From positions 27,940,769 through 28,004,768 of the forward strand of contig CM043971.1 in the NCBI GenBank assembly GCA_014529385.2: a stretch of 64,000 nucleotides of DNA, written 5' to 3'. This document shows positions 45,573 through 56,512 of this stretch, piece by piece. The notes below the pieces were generated by a model. The model did not search any database and was not told where the DNA came from. It saw only the letters and a program-made list of their open reading frames with translations. This DNA is from Adiantum capillus-veneris (Eukaryota > Streptophyta > Polypodiopsida > Polypodiales > Pteridaceae). The first letter of the stretch is position 1; each line of letters starts with the position of its first letter. A program made the translations under genes and the position numbers.

Positions 45573-45842
45573 TCACCTTGCTCGAGCATTCGAAAGTCTC
45601 GTGGTCGTGTTCTCGATATTGAAAGTATAATCCCAATCTTTGAGTTCTTCAATCCATGCTTCTAAATCTTCGCATATCTTTCTTATGCCATCAAACTCTT
45701 TAAGCTTAACCTTCATTAAGAATGATTTGGTTGTCGCTTCTCCCATATCGTCATCGTTTCTTTTGGCGGTACCCAGTGCCACCATGATGATTATTGTTTC
45801 CAGGTGGATTAGCATGGTTTTCACCTTCATGTTGGCCATCAA
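45573..45842 (-). pseudogene. Gypsy gag remnant copy 3
   Basis: The same gag remnant, but a single C is missing near 45770 (GGTACCCAGT instead of GGTACCCCAGT), which lengthens the open frame upstream to 89 codons. The added residues (MMANMKVKTMLIHLETIIIM) come from a frame other than the one giving PGNNNHHGG in the other copies, so the longer frame is not a better gene. Confidence 0.6.
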
Positions 45843-45999
45843 GGTCTACATAGATATCAAGCTCTCATGCTGCTTTGCCCCGTAGAGCCTCAACACACTC
45901 CCGATTTGCAATTTTCAGATCTTCTCATAGTCGCCGAATCAGGTCTTCTTGCTCCTTCATCCTCCTCTCGTATCCTTTCATGTCCAGAATCAACCGCTT

Positions 46000-46011
46000 G
46001 CTCTGATACCA
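46000..46011 (-). other. Gypsy primer-binding site (INT3)
   Basis: TGGTATCAGAGC on the minus strand, two bases from LTR4. This is the outermost, promoter-proximal copy. Confidence 0.95.
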
Positions 46012-46013
46012 AT

Positions 46014-47153
46014 TGTCACGGGAACCGAATAATAGAGATCGATAGAAAAAGATAGAGAAAGAGATCTTTGTATTGATGAATCTTTGTAGAGTTTTGATAC
46101 AACAGAGGAGCAAAATATATGGGCGCACTCCGTTGTACGGAGCTCGAACCTCCCGACCACCCCGAGCTTCAGTTCGCTTGCATGCAGCGTCTCACTCGCA
46201 CTCGCACTCTCACTCTCACTCTCACTCTCACTCGCACTCGCACTCGCACTCGCAGAAGAAGAGATCGGTGAATGATCCCCAAACGCACCACCCGTCGTGC
46301 TTTTATCCTTCTTTTCCTCGAAAAGCCTGCACGATTTTCGTACCAAGTATACCTGCGAGAATAATATAAGAACGTGATCGCTAAACGATCCGTAAAGGTT
46401 AGATTTCTATCATGACACTTTGCACAGATCGTGTTTCACACATTGATTTCTGCATCGCCTACAAAATAGCCAAAAGAACATACTCGTGCAACCAATTCAA
46501 CATGATAATCAAAGTAAAAAAACATAATTATATACCTTCATAATCTCAATTGCCATACTCTACCATGAAGAAACAATCCACTTCTTGGTTGATAGCAGGG
46601 AGAACTGTATGATGTTGTAGGTCTGTCTGTCCCTGTGTACATTACACTGCTGCTGTCTTCCGTTTGTTTTTATCATAACTTTTACAAACGAACTCAAAAC
46701 AGAGCGATCCAGGTACTCAAAACGACGGGAATAGGTCTGGTCTACAAGACAACGCGGACAGAATTGCGAAAAACGTCTCTGTTTGGCTAAAAACGTAACT
46801 TTTAGGTCGCGACTCATAAAAGCTCTATTTTTGGATCTCCACTACTTTTTCAACTTATTTTAAGTCTACCCATGCATTTTAAGCTAAAACACATAAATAT
46901 AAAATATTGATATTAAGAAAAATCTCAATTGTACTGTTCATAGACAGACTATCTGTTATTCATTATCTTTATCAAATCCGTCTTTAGTGTATTATTTTAA
47001 AAAAAGAATATATGTTCTCTCTTAATATCTCAACTCATTCGTATAAGCTCTATTTAATAGACTATCCAACAATCTTTCAAATCGTGCTAACGAAAGATAT
47101 GTCCTGCTACATTCTTTTCGACTTTAAGAACTTCAAAGACTAGTACTATTACA
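46014..47153 (-). repeat. Gypsy LTR4
   Basis: 1140 bp. It has four CACTCT units and A in the CAATTGCC(A)TACTC marker, as in LTR2. Private changes include one C fewer near 46160 and several substitutions at 46915-46940 and 47143. It ends CTATTACA before the CTTCT target duplication. Confidence 0.95.
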
Positions 47154-47158
47154 CTTCT

Positions 47159-47237
47159 CCTCATAACGGGGGGGCCTACAAAAGTGCGTTTTCAACACAA
47201 GAAATTACAAGGGATAAATCAGGCTCCTTACTTAACA
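47159..47237 (-). mobile_element. 5' LTR of Copia A, distal part
   Basis: The segment matches the end of the left LTR: ACGGGGG-CCT(T)ACAAA-GTG, AA-GGGATAAATCAGGCTCC and ACTTAACA. It restores the Copia LTR when the Gypsy array is removed and is followed by the outer duplication CCGAT. Confidence 0.9.
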
Positions 47238-48993
47238 CCGATCACAAAGCATGTAATCATGGCTTCAACCTTTGACCATGCAGAACACCTTCAACCATAG
47301 ATATGCAGTTTAAAAATCGATCGACATCCACAATTAACCGACATCCACCCATACTTTCTCAACCTTTGGCACACACTCATTTTACCACAATCTTGTAGAT
47401 TCCACGGTATGCTATCTTTTGCCTCTTCTAACCTCTTTTGCTCGATATGCTATCCATGGGCATAAAAAACTCCTTCATGCGTTCTCTTCTTGTAGCACCA
47501 TGATAACTCCTCATGCCTGTAACTCCTCTCTTGATGTTATGGGCAGCCCACCCCTCGTCCTTGGCACCTTTCTTACGACAAACTCCTTTTCTTGCAATGC
47601 TCGCCTTCTCCCACCTTAGCGTTGCTTCATTGTTTCATGGTTGCCATGCCCTACAACTCTCCCTTCTGAACCAGAGGCACACCCACCCTTCTTTGCCAAC
47701 GCTCCTCTTTCTCATGGCTAGTAGTGCCGTTCTTTCTTCTATGTTTTCCACTCTACTACATCTTGCAGCCTTCCTCTTCTATACAGTAGTGACCCTTCAC
47801 CACTCATGCACTCATAAGGTCGGCCCTCCACTGTTCTTTCAGCTTTCAACCATGCTCTTTGCTTCTATAGGCCATAGATCTCCCTCTTCCTTTCATGAAT
47901 TATCGGGATTTCATTAAATTTTGGCTTACTTGCCCTCGTGGAAAAGCCAGACAAGCCAATTACCAGTTGAATTCCGGTTTGACGTATACCCACCCACACA
48001 CACACACAACACCGTGGATTGCACAAGAGAGGTTGGTGGAAAAAGAAGGGAGGAAGTGGAAATGACACAAGACTGGTAACGATGTCTCTCCTTGATCAAA
48101 AAATAGTGTACAAGGTGTATACATCTGAGATTAAGGCTCTTTCTTTCCTCTCACCGCTCCTCGGGGCTCTAAAATTCCAAAGAAACACACCCTTGGCCTT
48201 GTCTTTCCTCTTACACATAGAGATTCAAAAGCTTTTTTAAAAACTAAAAGCCCGCCTCAAAACGTTGCCCCTGTCCCTTATAGATTCATCCTTTTAATTT
48301 TAGAATCCAGCATTTGATTGGCCCATCCAAGCACACCCCATTTGGGAACAACTTTAGAAACAAGGCTTCTCTATCCCCTTTGTACTTAAGAGCCCTATCT
48401 CTCACTCACGGGGGCAATGACGGTGCTGTCATTGCTCCTTTGATTAATTTTTCCCTCAATAAAAGCTTTGGGGAAGGGGGCTTTGGCCCTCCATGTGAAC
48501 ACACACTCATGGGCCCCCACACCACTTCATCACCCTGTTTGCATTTTTGATCGCCACCCAAAACTGGCTAGCGTCGCCCAAAATCGCCATGCACAGCGCC
48601 ATAGGCGCCACCATGCTCACTCACCATAGCTGGGTGCTCAAGGAGCTCTCTCCCCCTTATATGACGCCCTTAATGGAATGCACCCCTGGCTCAAATACCC
48701 CATGCTCTCTTCTCAGGAAACCCCATCGTGCTACTGAGGCGGTCCGGGGCGGGCAACAAGAAGAGCAACCTCTAGACACCCTTCAAGGCTCCCGTGCTGC
48801 TCAATGGGGCTGGGGCACAACACAACACAAACCAAAAAAACAAACCCACAGCCAAATCCCAACTACACAAGGGGCACCACCTAGTTTAAGAGCGAACTAG
48901 GACGCACAAGAGGAGAATCGTTAGAGCAACCCACAAACAAGCAAGGGATTTACACTAACCCTAACACCAATGGAACACTCTCACACACTAAAA

Positions 48994-49067
<74 letters not shown>

Positions 49068-51536
49068 TGTACAACTTAGCTTCAACTTTATATTTTGCAC
49101 AAAAAGGGACTTAGAGCTTGCGGAATCAAGTGACAAGATTTGGTTATAGCATCACTAGCACATTGTCTTAGGGTTATGGGAGCCCTCTCACCATCTAACC
49201 TCTTACAATGGTAGCCAAACAATAGCCAATGAATCACAAGCAACAAAACAAAAACCTTCAATGAAACAAGTCACCTTATGAAGCTGAATGAGTTTGCCAA
49301 GCCAAATTGGAGGAGAAGCGTGAGCCTTTGGACATGAATTGCACCCAAAACTAACAATTCATTGATGTTGGGGTAGATACAACGATGGTAGGAAGAATAT
49401 CTTCTACTCGCACTCACTCAAACTAGCTCAAGCTTTTCTATGCACCAAAGTGATGGTGTATAGAAAGCTTACTCTCTCTTTACAACCAAGATAGAACTGG
49501 CGTGTGCTACGCTCAATCTAGTGTGCAAGGTATAGTGATGTTTTTTACAAGGAGGAATGGGTTCTATTTATAGGTTTTAGAAGCCTTGATTAGGATTAAG
49601 CCTAATCAATTTTATTAGGAAAGATCAAGGATTATGAATTTCAAATGAGAATGGGGTCTCTCTTTTCTCTTGAGTCACATGGATGTGGGCTCAAGTAAGA
49701 GAATTATTGATGTGGTGAAAGGAGAGAAACTTCCATGGAAGTGAGTGAATTTGGTTTACTTGTGCGGTTGCCTACTCCATATGTTGATAGTGTGGGTGCA
49801 TTTTTACAAGAGAAGCTAGTTGTTAGTGGTAATAATAACTAGAATTGTTAGTGATACATTTACAATGGGTAGGATGAGTTGATTTGATGAAGGAAGAGGG
49901 GTGAATTAAAAGAGAATCATTGAGATGGTGAAGCTTTGAAGAAGCTTGAACTCATCCTTGTGTAGATTGTGGAAAAAACGACCGCTGGTCTTCTTCTTCT
50001 TCTTCGCTTCTTTACGCCGCCGCCACGGTTGACCACCACGATGAAAAGAGGATTTGTTGATGAAAAATCCTCAATTTGCAGAAGTTATCATGGTTAAGAT
50101 GCTGAATTTTATATATTTTTAGGAGAGGTAAATGAAATTGTAACATAGAAGCAATAGAGAGAGACATGGAAAGGGTGTATGTATGTAGAGGTTCATAAAA
50201 GAACTATAGGAATGAGAGAGAAGGGTAATGGTGAAGAGGGTGGGAGAAGCCATGGAAATTGCAGGTTTGAGTGAGGGAAGGAGAGGGAGGGATGTGTAAG
50301 AGTGAGTAGGTGTGTGGAAGGGTGAGAGAAGACTAAGGGCTACTTGTGAGAAAAGTGGGCAGACTGGGGTCCACTCAAAAAATCATAGCGCACCGCTGGT
50401 AGCTCCAAAAATCATGAAAAAATTTGAGGTGATTATTCAAAGTGTGGGCTACATTTTCTCTTTTGTTCACCGCTCCAAATTCGGAGTGGAGATAGGTGCC
50501 AAAATTCTCACCAAAAAGCCTGTTTTTTATGCCGGCAAAAGTCTTTTAGTGGCCCCCTCCTTTGTTGAATTTGTACAATGCATCCAAGAGTGAGCCCCTC
50601 CTTTGTCATATTATAATACAAAGCATCCAAGTTGCCCTTGACCCATGCATGGAGGAGGATTATTGGTGAATAAAGAAATATATACATGGTGGGACTAGTG
50701 TATGTACTATTCATGGACTTTAGCTCAATGAGCACATGGTGTTAGAATAATGAGTAAAAATAATAATAAAAATATGGAGGAGTTATGGATATGGAAAGAT
50801 ATTGGAATCATATGATATGGTTCCTCCTTGAATTATTTTGGGTGAAAGAGGAAAAGGTATGCAAGTAAATAATATAATAAACATAACCAATGAGTAGAAA
50901 TCAATTTTTTGTTTTCACGAGGGTGAAGGTGAGAATGTGGGAGTGATTTGTATAAAGGAAAAATATGAGGTTAGAGTATGTACATATTGGCAAAAAATAT
51001 AATTATGGTGTAAGAGGATGAAAGAAGGTGTACATAGGTTTAATAAAACACACACCTAAGTAGAAATATTTAAATAAAATACCAAAATAATTATAAAAAA
51101 TTCCTATATTTAGGCCATATATACAATGAAATATTTACACACAAAGAGGCCATAATATACTTTTATTTTTTTATTTTTTTTATTTTTTTGGCTCAACTAG
51201 CCCAGTGACTAGCTAGCTGAGGGTTTTTAAGAAGATATGGGAAAAGCCCCCTAACTCACACACACCTATGTACAATGAAATGGTAGGGATAGCCATAGCG
51301 TTTGGGTGAATTTGGTAGGGTGGAGTAACTTACTATGGCAATTATGGAGAGCCGAAAAACGGCTATCACTACCACGTGGTGCTTCCTAGCACCCCCAAGT
51401 CCATGGCCTCCCAACAAGTTCCCACAACGCACATAAAAATTGCTTTTTTCCCCCACCTGCCACTTAGTGCCCAATGCTCAAATCCTCGGTCTATCAAGAT
51501 ACACCGTATCTTTGATTTGCAGACTTCAATAAACCC
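47238..51536. other. No recognisable gene; mixed non-coding DNA
   Basis: 47.2-48.9 kb is C/T-rich with short open frames lacking domains. 49-50 kb includes a TATA-like TTCTATTTATAGG (about 49563) that might belong to an old LTR. 50.7-51.2 kb is AT-rich. The frame 47513-47917 is open but compositionally biased (Leu/Ser/His) and matches nothing I recognise. Confidence 0.45.
48997..49065. repeat. (GA)n microsatellite
   Basis: A GA run of about 68 bp after ACACTAAAACAC. Confidence 0.95.
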
Positions 51537-52745
51537 ATGTTTTTCTAGTTGCATTGTCTATGAATGTTACATAGTACAATGAGCCACCAAGGGATGGTGT
51601 ACTTTGAGACCTCAAACATCAAAATGAACCAATTCAAGTTTTCTATTTTTTCTTTCATTTCCTGCTTTTAGGAAATTTTACCCTCTTTTGTTTACCATAA
51701 ATACAATCTTCTCAGAACTCTAAGTCTACTTCTTTCAAACCTGGTAGAGGCTTCTTTGATTGAAGGATTTTCATTCCTTTGGCACTCATATCCCTAAACC
51801 GATAGTGCCACACTGCACTGTTGACTTCTGTAGCTATTGCACAAGTTGAAGATTGTGTGCTGACAGTACACAAGTAAAGTGTACCGACCTTTTTTCCCTT
51901 GGAAACCACCAAAGATCCCTTCAATATCTTCCACATTTTGTTTCCGAATGCAATGTTGTGAGCTTCATCGTCCAATTGTCCTATAAAGATCACTGTTTTG
52001 CGAAAAGAAGGAACATGCCTAACATCTTTAAGCTTCCATTCATTTCCGTTAGCAATTTTGACACAAACTGTACCTTTGTCGACAATTTCACAAGCTTCAT
52101 CATCTCCTAAGTATACATACCCAAAATTATCTTTGGTGTAATCTTGGAAATGTTGCTTGTTTGATGTCGCCTGGAATGAAGCCCCAAAATCTACTATCTA
52201 GGAATACATTGTCTAATGAGAGAATTAGAGCATCTTGCTCTACTTTACCTACCACATTGGCCTTCGATGTTGGCTTGTGTCTTGAGACTCCGAATCCTTC
52301 TTCTTCTTGGACCAACAATCCTTTTTGACGTGGCCCTTCTTGCCGCAGTTCCAACATTCTAGAACTAACTTTGTGCGTGACTTGCTTTGCCTTGAGTGAT
52401 CACCACCCTTTTGGTTTTTGAACCTCTCCTTAGGCCTTCCTCTTGTTTCCACTGACAGTGAAGCACTTGATGGTTCACATGTGCTTCTCCTTTGTATTTC
52501 CTTGTTTAGGAGAATACCCACGACATCATCAAACTTAAGAGTATTTGTGCCAAAGATATAATTATTTACAACCATCACAAGGCTGTCCCAACCATCTCGT
52601 AGAGACCGTCAATTGACTTCATCAAGTCCTTGGTGGTCTTCATCTCCGAAACATTGAAAGCCACCTTTGATACGAAGCTTAGCCGGATTGTTCCTAATTC
52701 CTTTCGATCAAGGACAATCCATGCTTCATCTGCCATTGTTACGGG
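51537..52745 (-). pseudogene. Copia fragment B (gag to integrase start), A-like
   Basis: From right to left on the minus strand. The gag N-terminus (52735-52575: MADEAWIVLDRKELGTIRLS, MKTTKDLMKSIDGLYE) comes first. A deletion leads to gag C-terminus and knuckle CWNCGKKGHVKKDC (52578-52249). Decayed protease follows, then QLDDEAHNIAFGNKMWKILK and AVWHYRFRDMSAKGMKILQS (51993-51712). The fragment is cut at the integrase start (51537-51600). It is close to Copia A but keeps the normal Gly in the knuckle. Its right edge joins element-D leader at about 52746, so it is a recombined or insertion-broken piece. Confidence 0.8.
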
Positions 52746-53342
52746 CTCCACATGGTGTATAATAGGCAATATTCACAACTCAATATACATGAATATAAAA
52801 TTGTACACAAACATGCGCTAAAACCTATTGCATGCAGTAAACAAATTCTTTGTAGGGATATTTGATCTCAAAAGAGTTCAATAGCACTATGTGCGCTCAA
52901 AATCACATTTATCAATCCATAACAATCCGATCCGCAGAGAAACTGCTATCAAAACCTATTTATCCAGGTTTGTAGACACCCTGGTACAGTGCCTTCATAG
53001 GCATTCTTGTTCTTTGTAGTGGTGGTTATGGGCTTAAAATACCCCTATAAAACGTGTTGTGAGAAGACCTATGGGTTGGAGGAAGCCGATGTAAATTTCC
53101 GCTGTTTGACAAAAATGCCAAAAAATTCCAATACTCATAGCTGACACTAGGCCAAAAACGTGGTCGATGTTGAGTGCCACTCCTCTATGAAAGAGATACC
53201 TCACACAAGCATGTTTTTGATGCAATTGTCCGTGGAAAATTCTAGAATATGAGTTTTGGGGAAAGCAGTCGTCTGCGGAAATGTACGTCGACGGGAATCA
53301 CGTGAGGTAGTATCACCGAAGCTGTTGAAGACGCGATACCAT
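52746..53342 (-). repeat. Leader of Copia D, copy D2 (with primer site)
   Basis: Homologous to 19445-20053, with primer site TGGTATCGCGTC on the minus strand at 53341-53330. A segment of about 70 bp (52955-53023) is in the opposite orientation relative to D1. Confidence 0.8.
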
Positions 53343-54120
53343 TGTCACAACCTGAGAGATGATTTCATCAATTTCAAAGGTCAAGATTGATGCTAATGTC
53401 AGAGAATCCTCTGCCTCTAGGGATGTCTAGCTGATACGATAATCCTTGAGCTTACTTGCCGATGCTCACACACGACACTTGTGTGTTGCCAAGAAACACC
53501 ACCTTTATCACTCTTTATTCCATGCGCAATTTCACTTGCACAATTCAACTTGTTGCTTTTGATTTTCTTGGTTCTATATGAATTTTTCTACTTTTGATTT
53601 GTTGCAGATTCAATGTGTGTGTACGCACACTAATACATATAATACCTAAAAAAACACATTGCTGATTTTTTCAATTTTGACGTTACAATGTGTGTATAAT
53701 ATACACACAATATTGAAGCAAAGAAAATGCAGTGCTACTTGATTCTATTCCTCTACACTCTTGCTATGTACTACTCAAATTACTTGTTGCAGGTCCATGC
53801 TGCTCAATGCTGCCAGATTGCCTATTTCACTGCCTACTTCAAAGCAGTAATACACTGTCGATTTTCTATAGATCTTGATTTTTTGATTTACTTTAACTTT
53901 AGCTTTGAGTTCCGAAGGCTTTATTCACTGCCTGATTCTTTGTTGCAATTTTTTATTGCCACAAGCTCTCTAATGCTTTGCTCTGCTTGCTTTTTGTAGA
54001 ACTATTTTTCACACACTACTTGACCGAATCCAACTCGACGCTCAGATTCAAGCAAAGCCAAGCTTCTGGGGGGCTCCATGTTGTAGAGGGGGAATGAGGA
54101 ACACACCTAGCACATACACA
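53343..54120 (-). mobile_element. LTR of Copia D, copy D2
   Basis: Homologous to 20054-20738 and longer because of an extra stretch at about 53706-53790. On the minus strand it starts TGTGTATGTG and ends GTTGTGACA, a proper TG...CA pair. Copia-A-like sequence (fragment C) starts 8 bp beyond its outer end. Confidence 0.75.
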
Positions 54121-54127
54121 ATCGTGT

Positions 54128-55950
54128 TTCTTTTGAGAAAACCATTTTACCACAAGCCTGGACTTGTACCTTTTCTACCCACCTTCTTCTTCCTTCAGCT
54201 TATACACTCATCTTTTTTGCAATGCCCACTTACCTTTAGGCAACTCAACCAAATCCCATGTTTGGTTGGGATGTAATGGGTCTATCTCCACTTGCATGAT
54301 CTTCATCCATTCTTCTTTGGATTTGTGTTGCATAACTTCTTTATATGATTATGGCTCTCTAGAATCTGAGATCAAGAGATGATTGAAGGACAGGGAAGAA
54401 ACCTTTCTGGAGGTCTACTTGCTCTCGTAGATCTTCAAGGCATAGGTTGAGGCTCCTCATTTGGTTGACGTTGTTGCACATTGTCACCTTTTGCAGTCCT
54501 TGAGTCTTCACTGTCCTCAAGCTCCATGTAACATCACCTATTTCTTTTGTTTGTTTTCTTTCTAGGAAATCTTTGTACATATTTTGTTTGTTAAAAATTA
54601 TATCCCTACTCCTAAAGATTTTACCATCTTCAGGATTCCATAGGCGATACCCAAAGTCACCTTTTTTATAGCCAATGAAGAAACACTTTTTGGACTTTGC
54701 ACCTAGCTTTGACCTTAGGCTTCTATCTATGTGCATGAAAACCTCACACCCAAACACATTGAGAAATGAGTAATTCACCAGTTTACCTGTCCATGCCTCC
54801 TTTAGAACTCCCCCATCCAATGCTGTTGAGGGTGATGGGTCGATCAAGTACACGTACGTACTTACAAGTTCCACCCAAAGCTCAAGCGGTAAGCCTGCAT
54901 GTAGTTGCATGCTTCATGCTCACTCCATGATTGTTTTGTTCATCCTTTTAGAAATTCCATTTTGTTGAGGTGTCCTTGGGGTTGTCCTTTGCCTCCAAAT
55001 GCCATTGCTAGCACAAAAGCTTTCAAAATCTTGGCTGCAATATTCGCCTCCATTGTTGGATCTGAGGTATTTAACCTTGGTACCTACTTCCTTCTCCACA
55101 AACTCTTTCCACCTTTGAAATATGGAAAACACATCGGATTTATTCTTCATGACATAAAACCATGTTTTTCTAGTTGCATCGTCTATGAATATTACATAGT
55201 ACAATGAGCCACCAAGGGATGGTGTACTTGGAGGACCTCAAACATTAGAATGAACCAATTCAAGTTTCTTTCATTTCTTGCTTTTATGAATTTTACCCTC
55301 TTTTTTTTTTTTTACCATAAACACAATTTTCATAGAACTCTAAGTCCACTTCTTTCAAACCTGGTAGAAGCTTCTTTAATTGAAGGATTTGCATTCCTTT
55401 GGCACTCACATATGCCCAAGCCAATAGTGCCACACCGCACTGTCCACTTCTCTAGCTATTGCACAAGTTGAAGATTGTGTGCTGACTGTACACAAGTAAA
55501 GTGTATCGACCTTTTCTCCCTTGGCAACCACCAAAGATCCCTTCAAGATCTTCTACCTTTTGTTTCCGAATGCAATGTTGTGATCTTCATCGTCCAATTG
55601 TCCTATAGATATCAAATTTTTATGAAGAGAAGGAACATGCCTAACATCTTTAAGCTTCCATTCATTTATGTTAGCAATTTTGACACAAACTGCACCTTCG
55701 TCGACAATTTCACAATCTTCATCATCTCCCACAAAATTACCTTTGGTGTAATCTTGGAAATGTTGCTTGTGTGGTGTCACATGGAATGAAGCCCCAGAAT
55801 CTACAATCCAGGAATTAGATACATTGTCTAATGAGAAAATTAGAGAATCTTGCTCTACTTTACCTACCACATTGGCCTCTAATGTTGGCTTGTTGTATTG
55901 AGACTCCGACTCCTTCTTCTTCTTGGACCATCAATCCTTCTTGACGTGGC
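54128..55950 (-). pseudogene. Copia fragment C (gag end to RT start), A-like
   Basis: From right to left: protease WIVDSGASFHVTPHKQHF (55870-55553, with D-S-G kept), pre-integrase VRHVPSLHKNLISIGQLDDE, integrase core with LRSNNGGEY (second Asp is Asn, as in Copia A) and TPQQNGISKRMNKTIME (55204-54920). The integrase C-terminus follows (54910-54359: LPLELWVELVSTYVYLIDPS, VFGCEVFMHIDRSLRSKLGA). It breaks off at the RT start (54128). A 12-bp insertion duplicates part of the region before TPQQNG. It is a separate copy of the Copia A family. Confidence 0.82.
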
Positions 55951-56007
55951 ACTGCATAGGCACTGCTGTCCAGCCCTGTCTCATAAGTGCTACATGAATC
56001 TTCTAAG

Positions 56008-56477
56008 CATTAGGAAGAGGATGGGGTCTAGGAGGGCCTCTTTATTTTCCATGAGATTATGGAGGTGATTAACATTTTGACAAATAGGTGCATACCATGT
56101 GTTCAAGAATGGTGGGTGTGTAAGAGCGGTGTAAGAGTGGTAAGAGGATGCACTTTCCCCACCAAAAAAGAGGGTGGACAACTTTATGATTTTTGGGCTT
56201 CCATAACTGCTATATATGATCTTCAATTTGAGCGGGGATTATAGATCTGTAATCTACTCGCCAAGCTCTTTCTGTAGATATGTTACATGATATGGTTTTG
56301 CCCGCTAGATCTTGAATTTTACTTTGGGGGGAAAATTTGAATTCAAATAAACTAGCTATTTTGCCCGTTTGAATTCAAAATCTGTCCTTTGATTGCATTA
56401 TTAATACTAGAGCTTTGACTCCCTTAAACTACGAAATAAAGAGGCCCTCAGTCCTAGACCCCATTCTCTTCCTAATG
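56008..56477. mobile_element. 470-bp TIR element (MITE-like)
   Basis: The left end CATTAGGAAGAGGATGGGGT...GGGCCTCTTTATTT (56008-56047) is the inverted match of the right end (56432-56477), about 40-45 bp with few mismatches. The interior has no transposase. No clear target duplication is seen (outer flanks share only ATGAA a few bases away). It lies within the gag remnant of element F. Confidence 0.6.
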
Positions 56478-56512
56478 TATGAAACTACCGGCATCATTAT
56501 TTGATCCACAGG

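Larger units (their letters stand above)
30829..47153 (-). mobile_element. Gypsy array: four LTRs, three internal regions
   Basis: The order is LTR1-INT1-LTR2-INT2-LTR3-INT3-LTR4, all in minus orientation, with unit spacing 5060, 5066 and 5059 bp. The array starts TGTCACGGG and ends CTATTACA. The 5 bp before it (30824-30828, CTTCT) and after it (47154-47158, CTTCT) are identical, so the whole array has one target duplication. Inner LTRs are flanked on one side by the primer site and on the other by the polypurine tract, without target duplications. The internal regions are 3925, 3925 and 3924 bp and nearly identical. Unequal crossing-over between LTRs of one insertion is the simplest origin. 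Confidence 0.92.
20864..47242 (-). mobile_element. Nested Copia element A (host of LINE and Gypsy array)
   Basis: The outer target duplication is CCAAT (20864-20868) versus CCGAT (47238-47242). Between them on the minus strand lie the 5' LTR (split: 47237-47159 and 30828-30156), the primer site, gag-PR-IN-RT-RNase H remnants (30155-26369) and the 3' LTR (split: 26368-25698 and 20948-20869). Removing the LINE and the Gypsy array leaves LTRs of about 751 and 752 bp and an element of about 5.3 kb, the usual Copia size. The element has lost most of gag and has catalytic changes. Its sequence family recurs at 51.5-52.7 and 54.1-55.9 kb. Confidence 0.85.

Noticed and set aside
45573-45842. A restored gag in the third Gypsy copy
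   Set aside because: The one-base deletion only opens a shifted frame upstream. The capsid core and knuckle are still missing.
47513-47917. 134-codon frame as a membrane protein gene
   Set aside because: Its hydrophobic content comes from C/T-rich DNA, there is no related frame or splice evidence, and no family is recognised.
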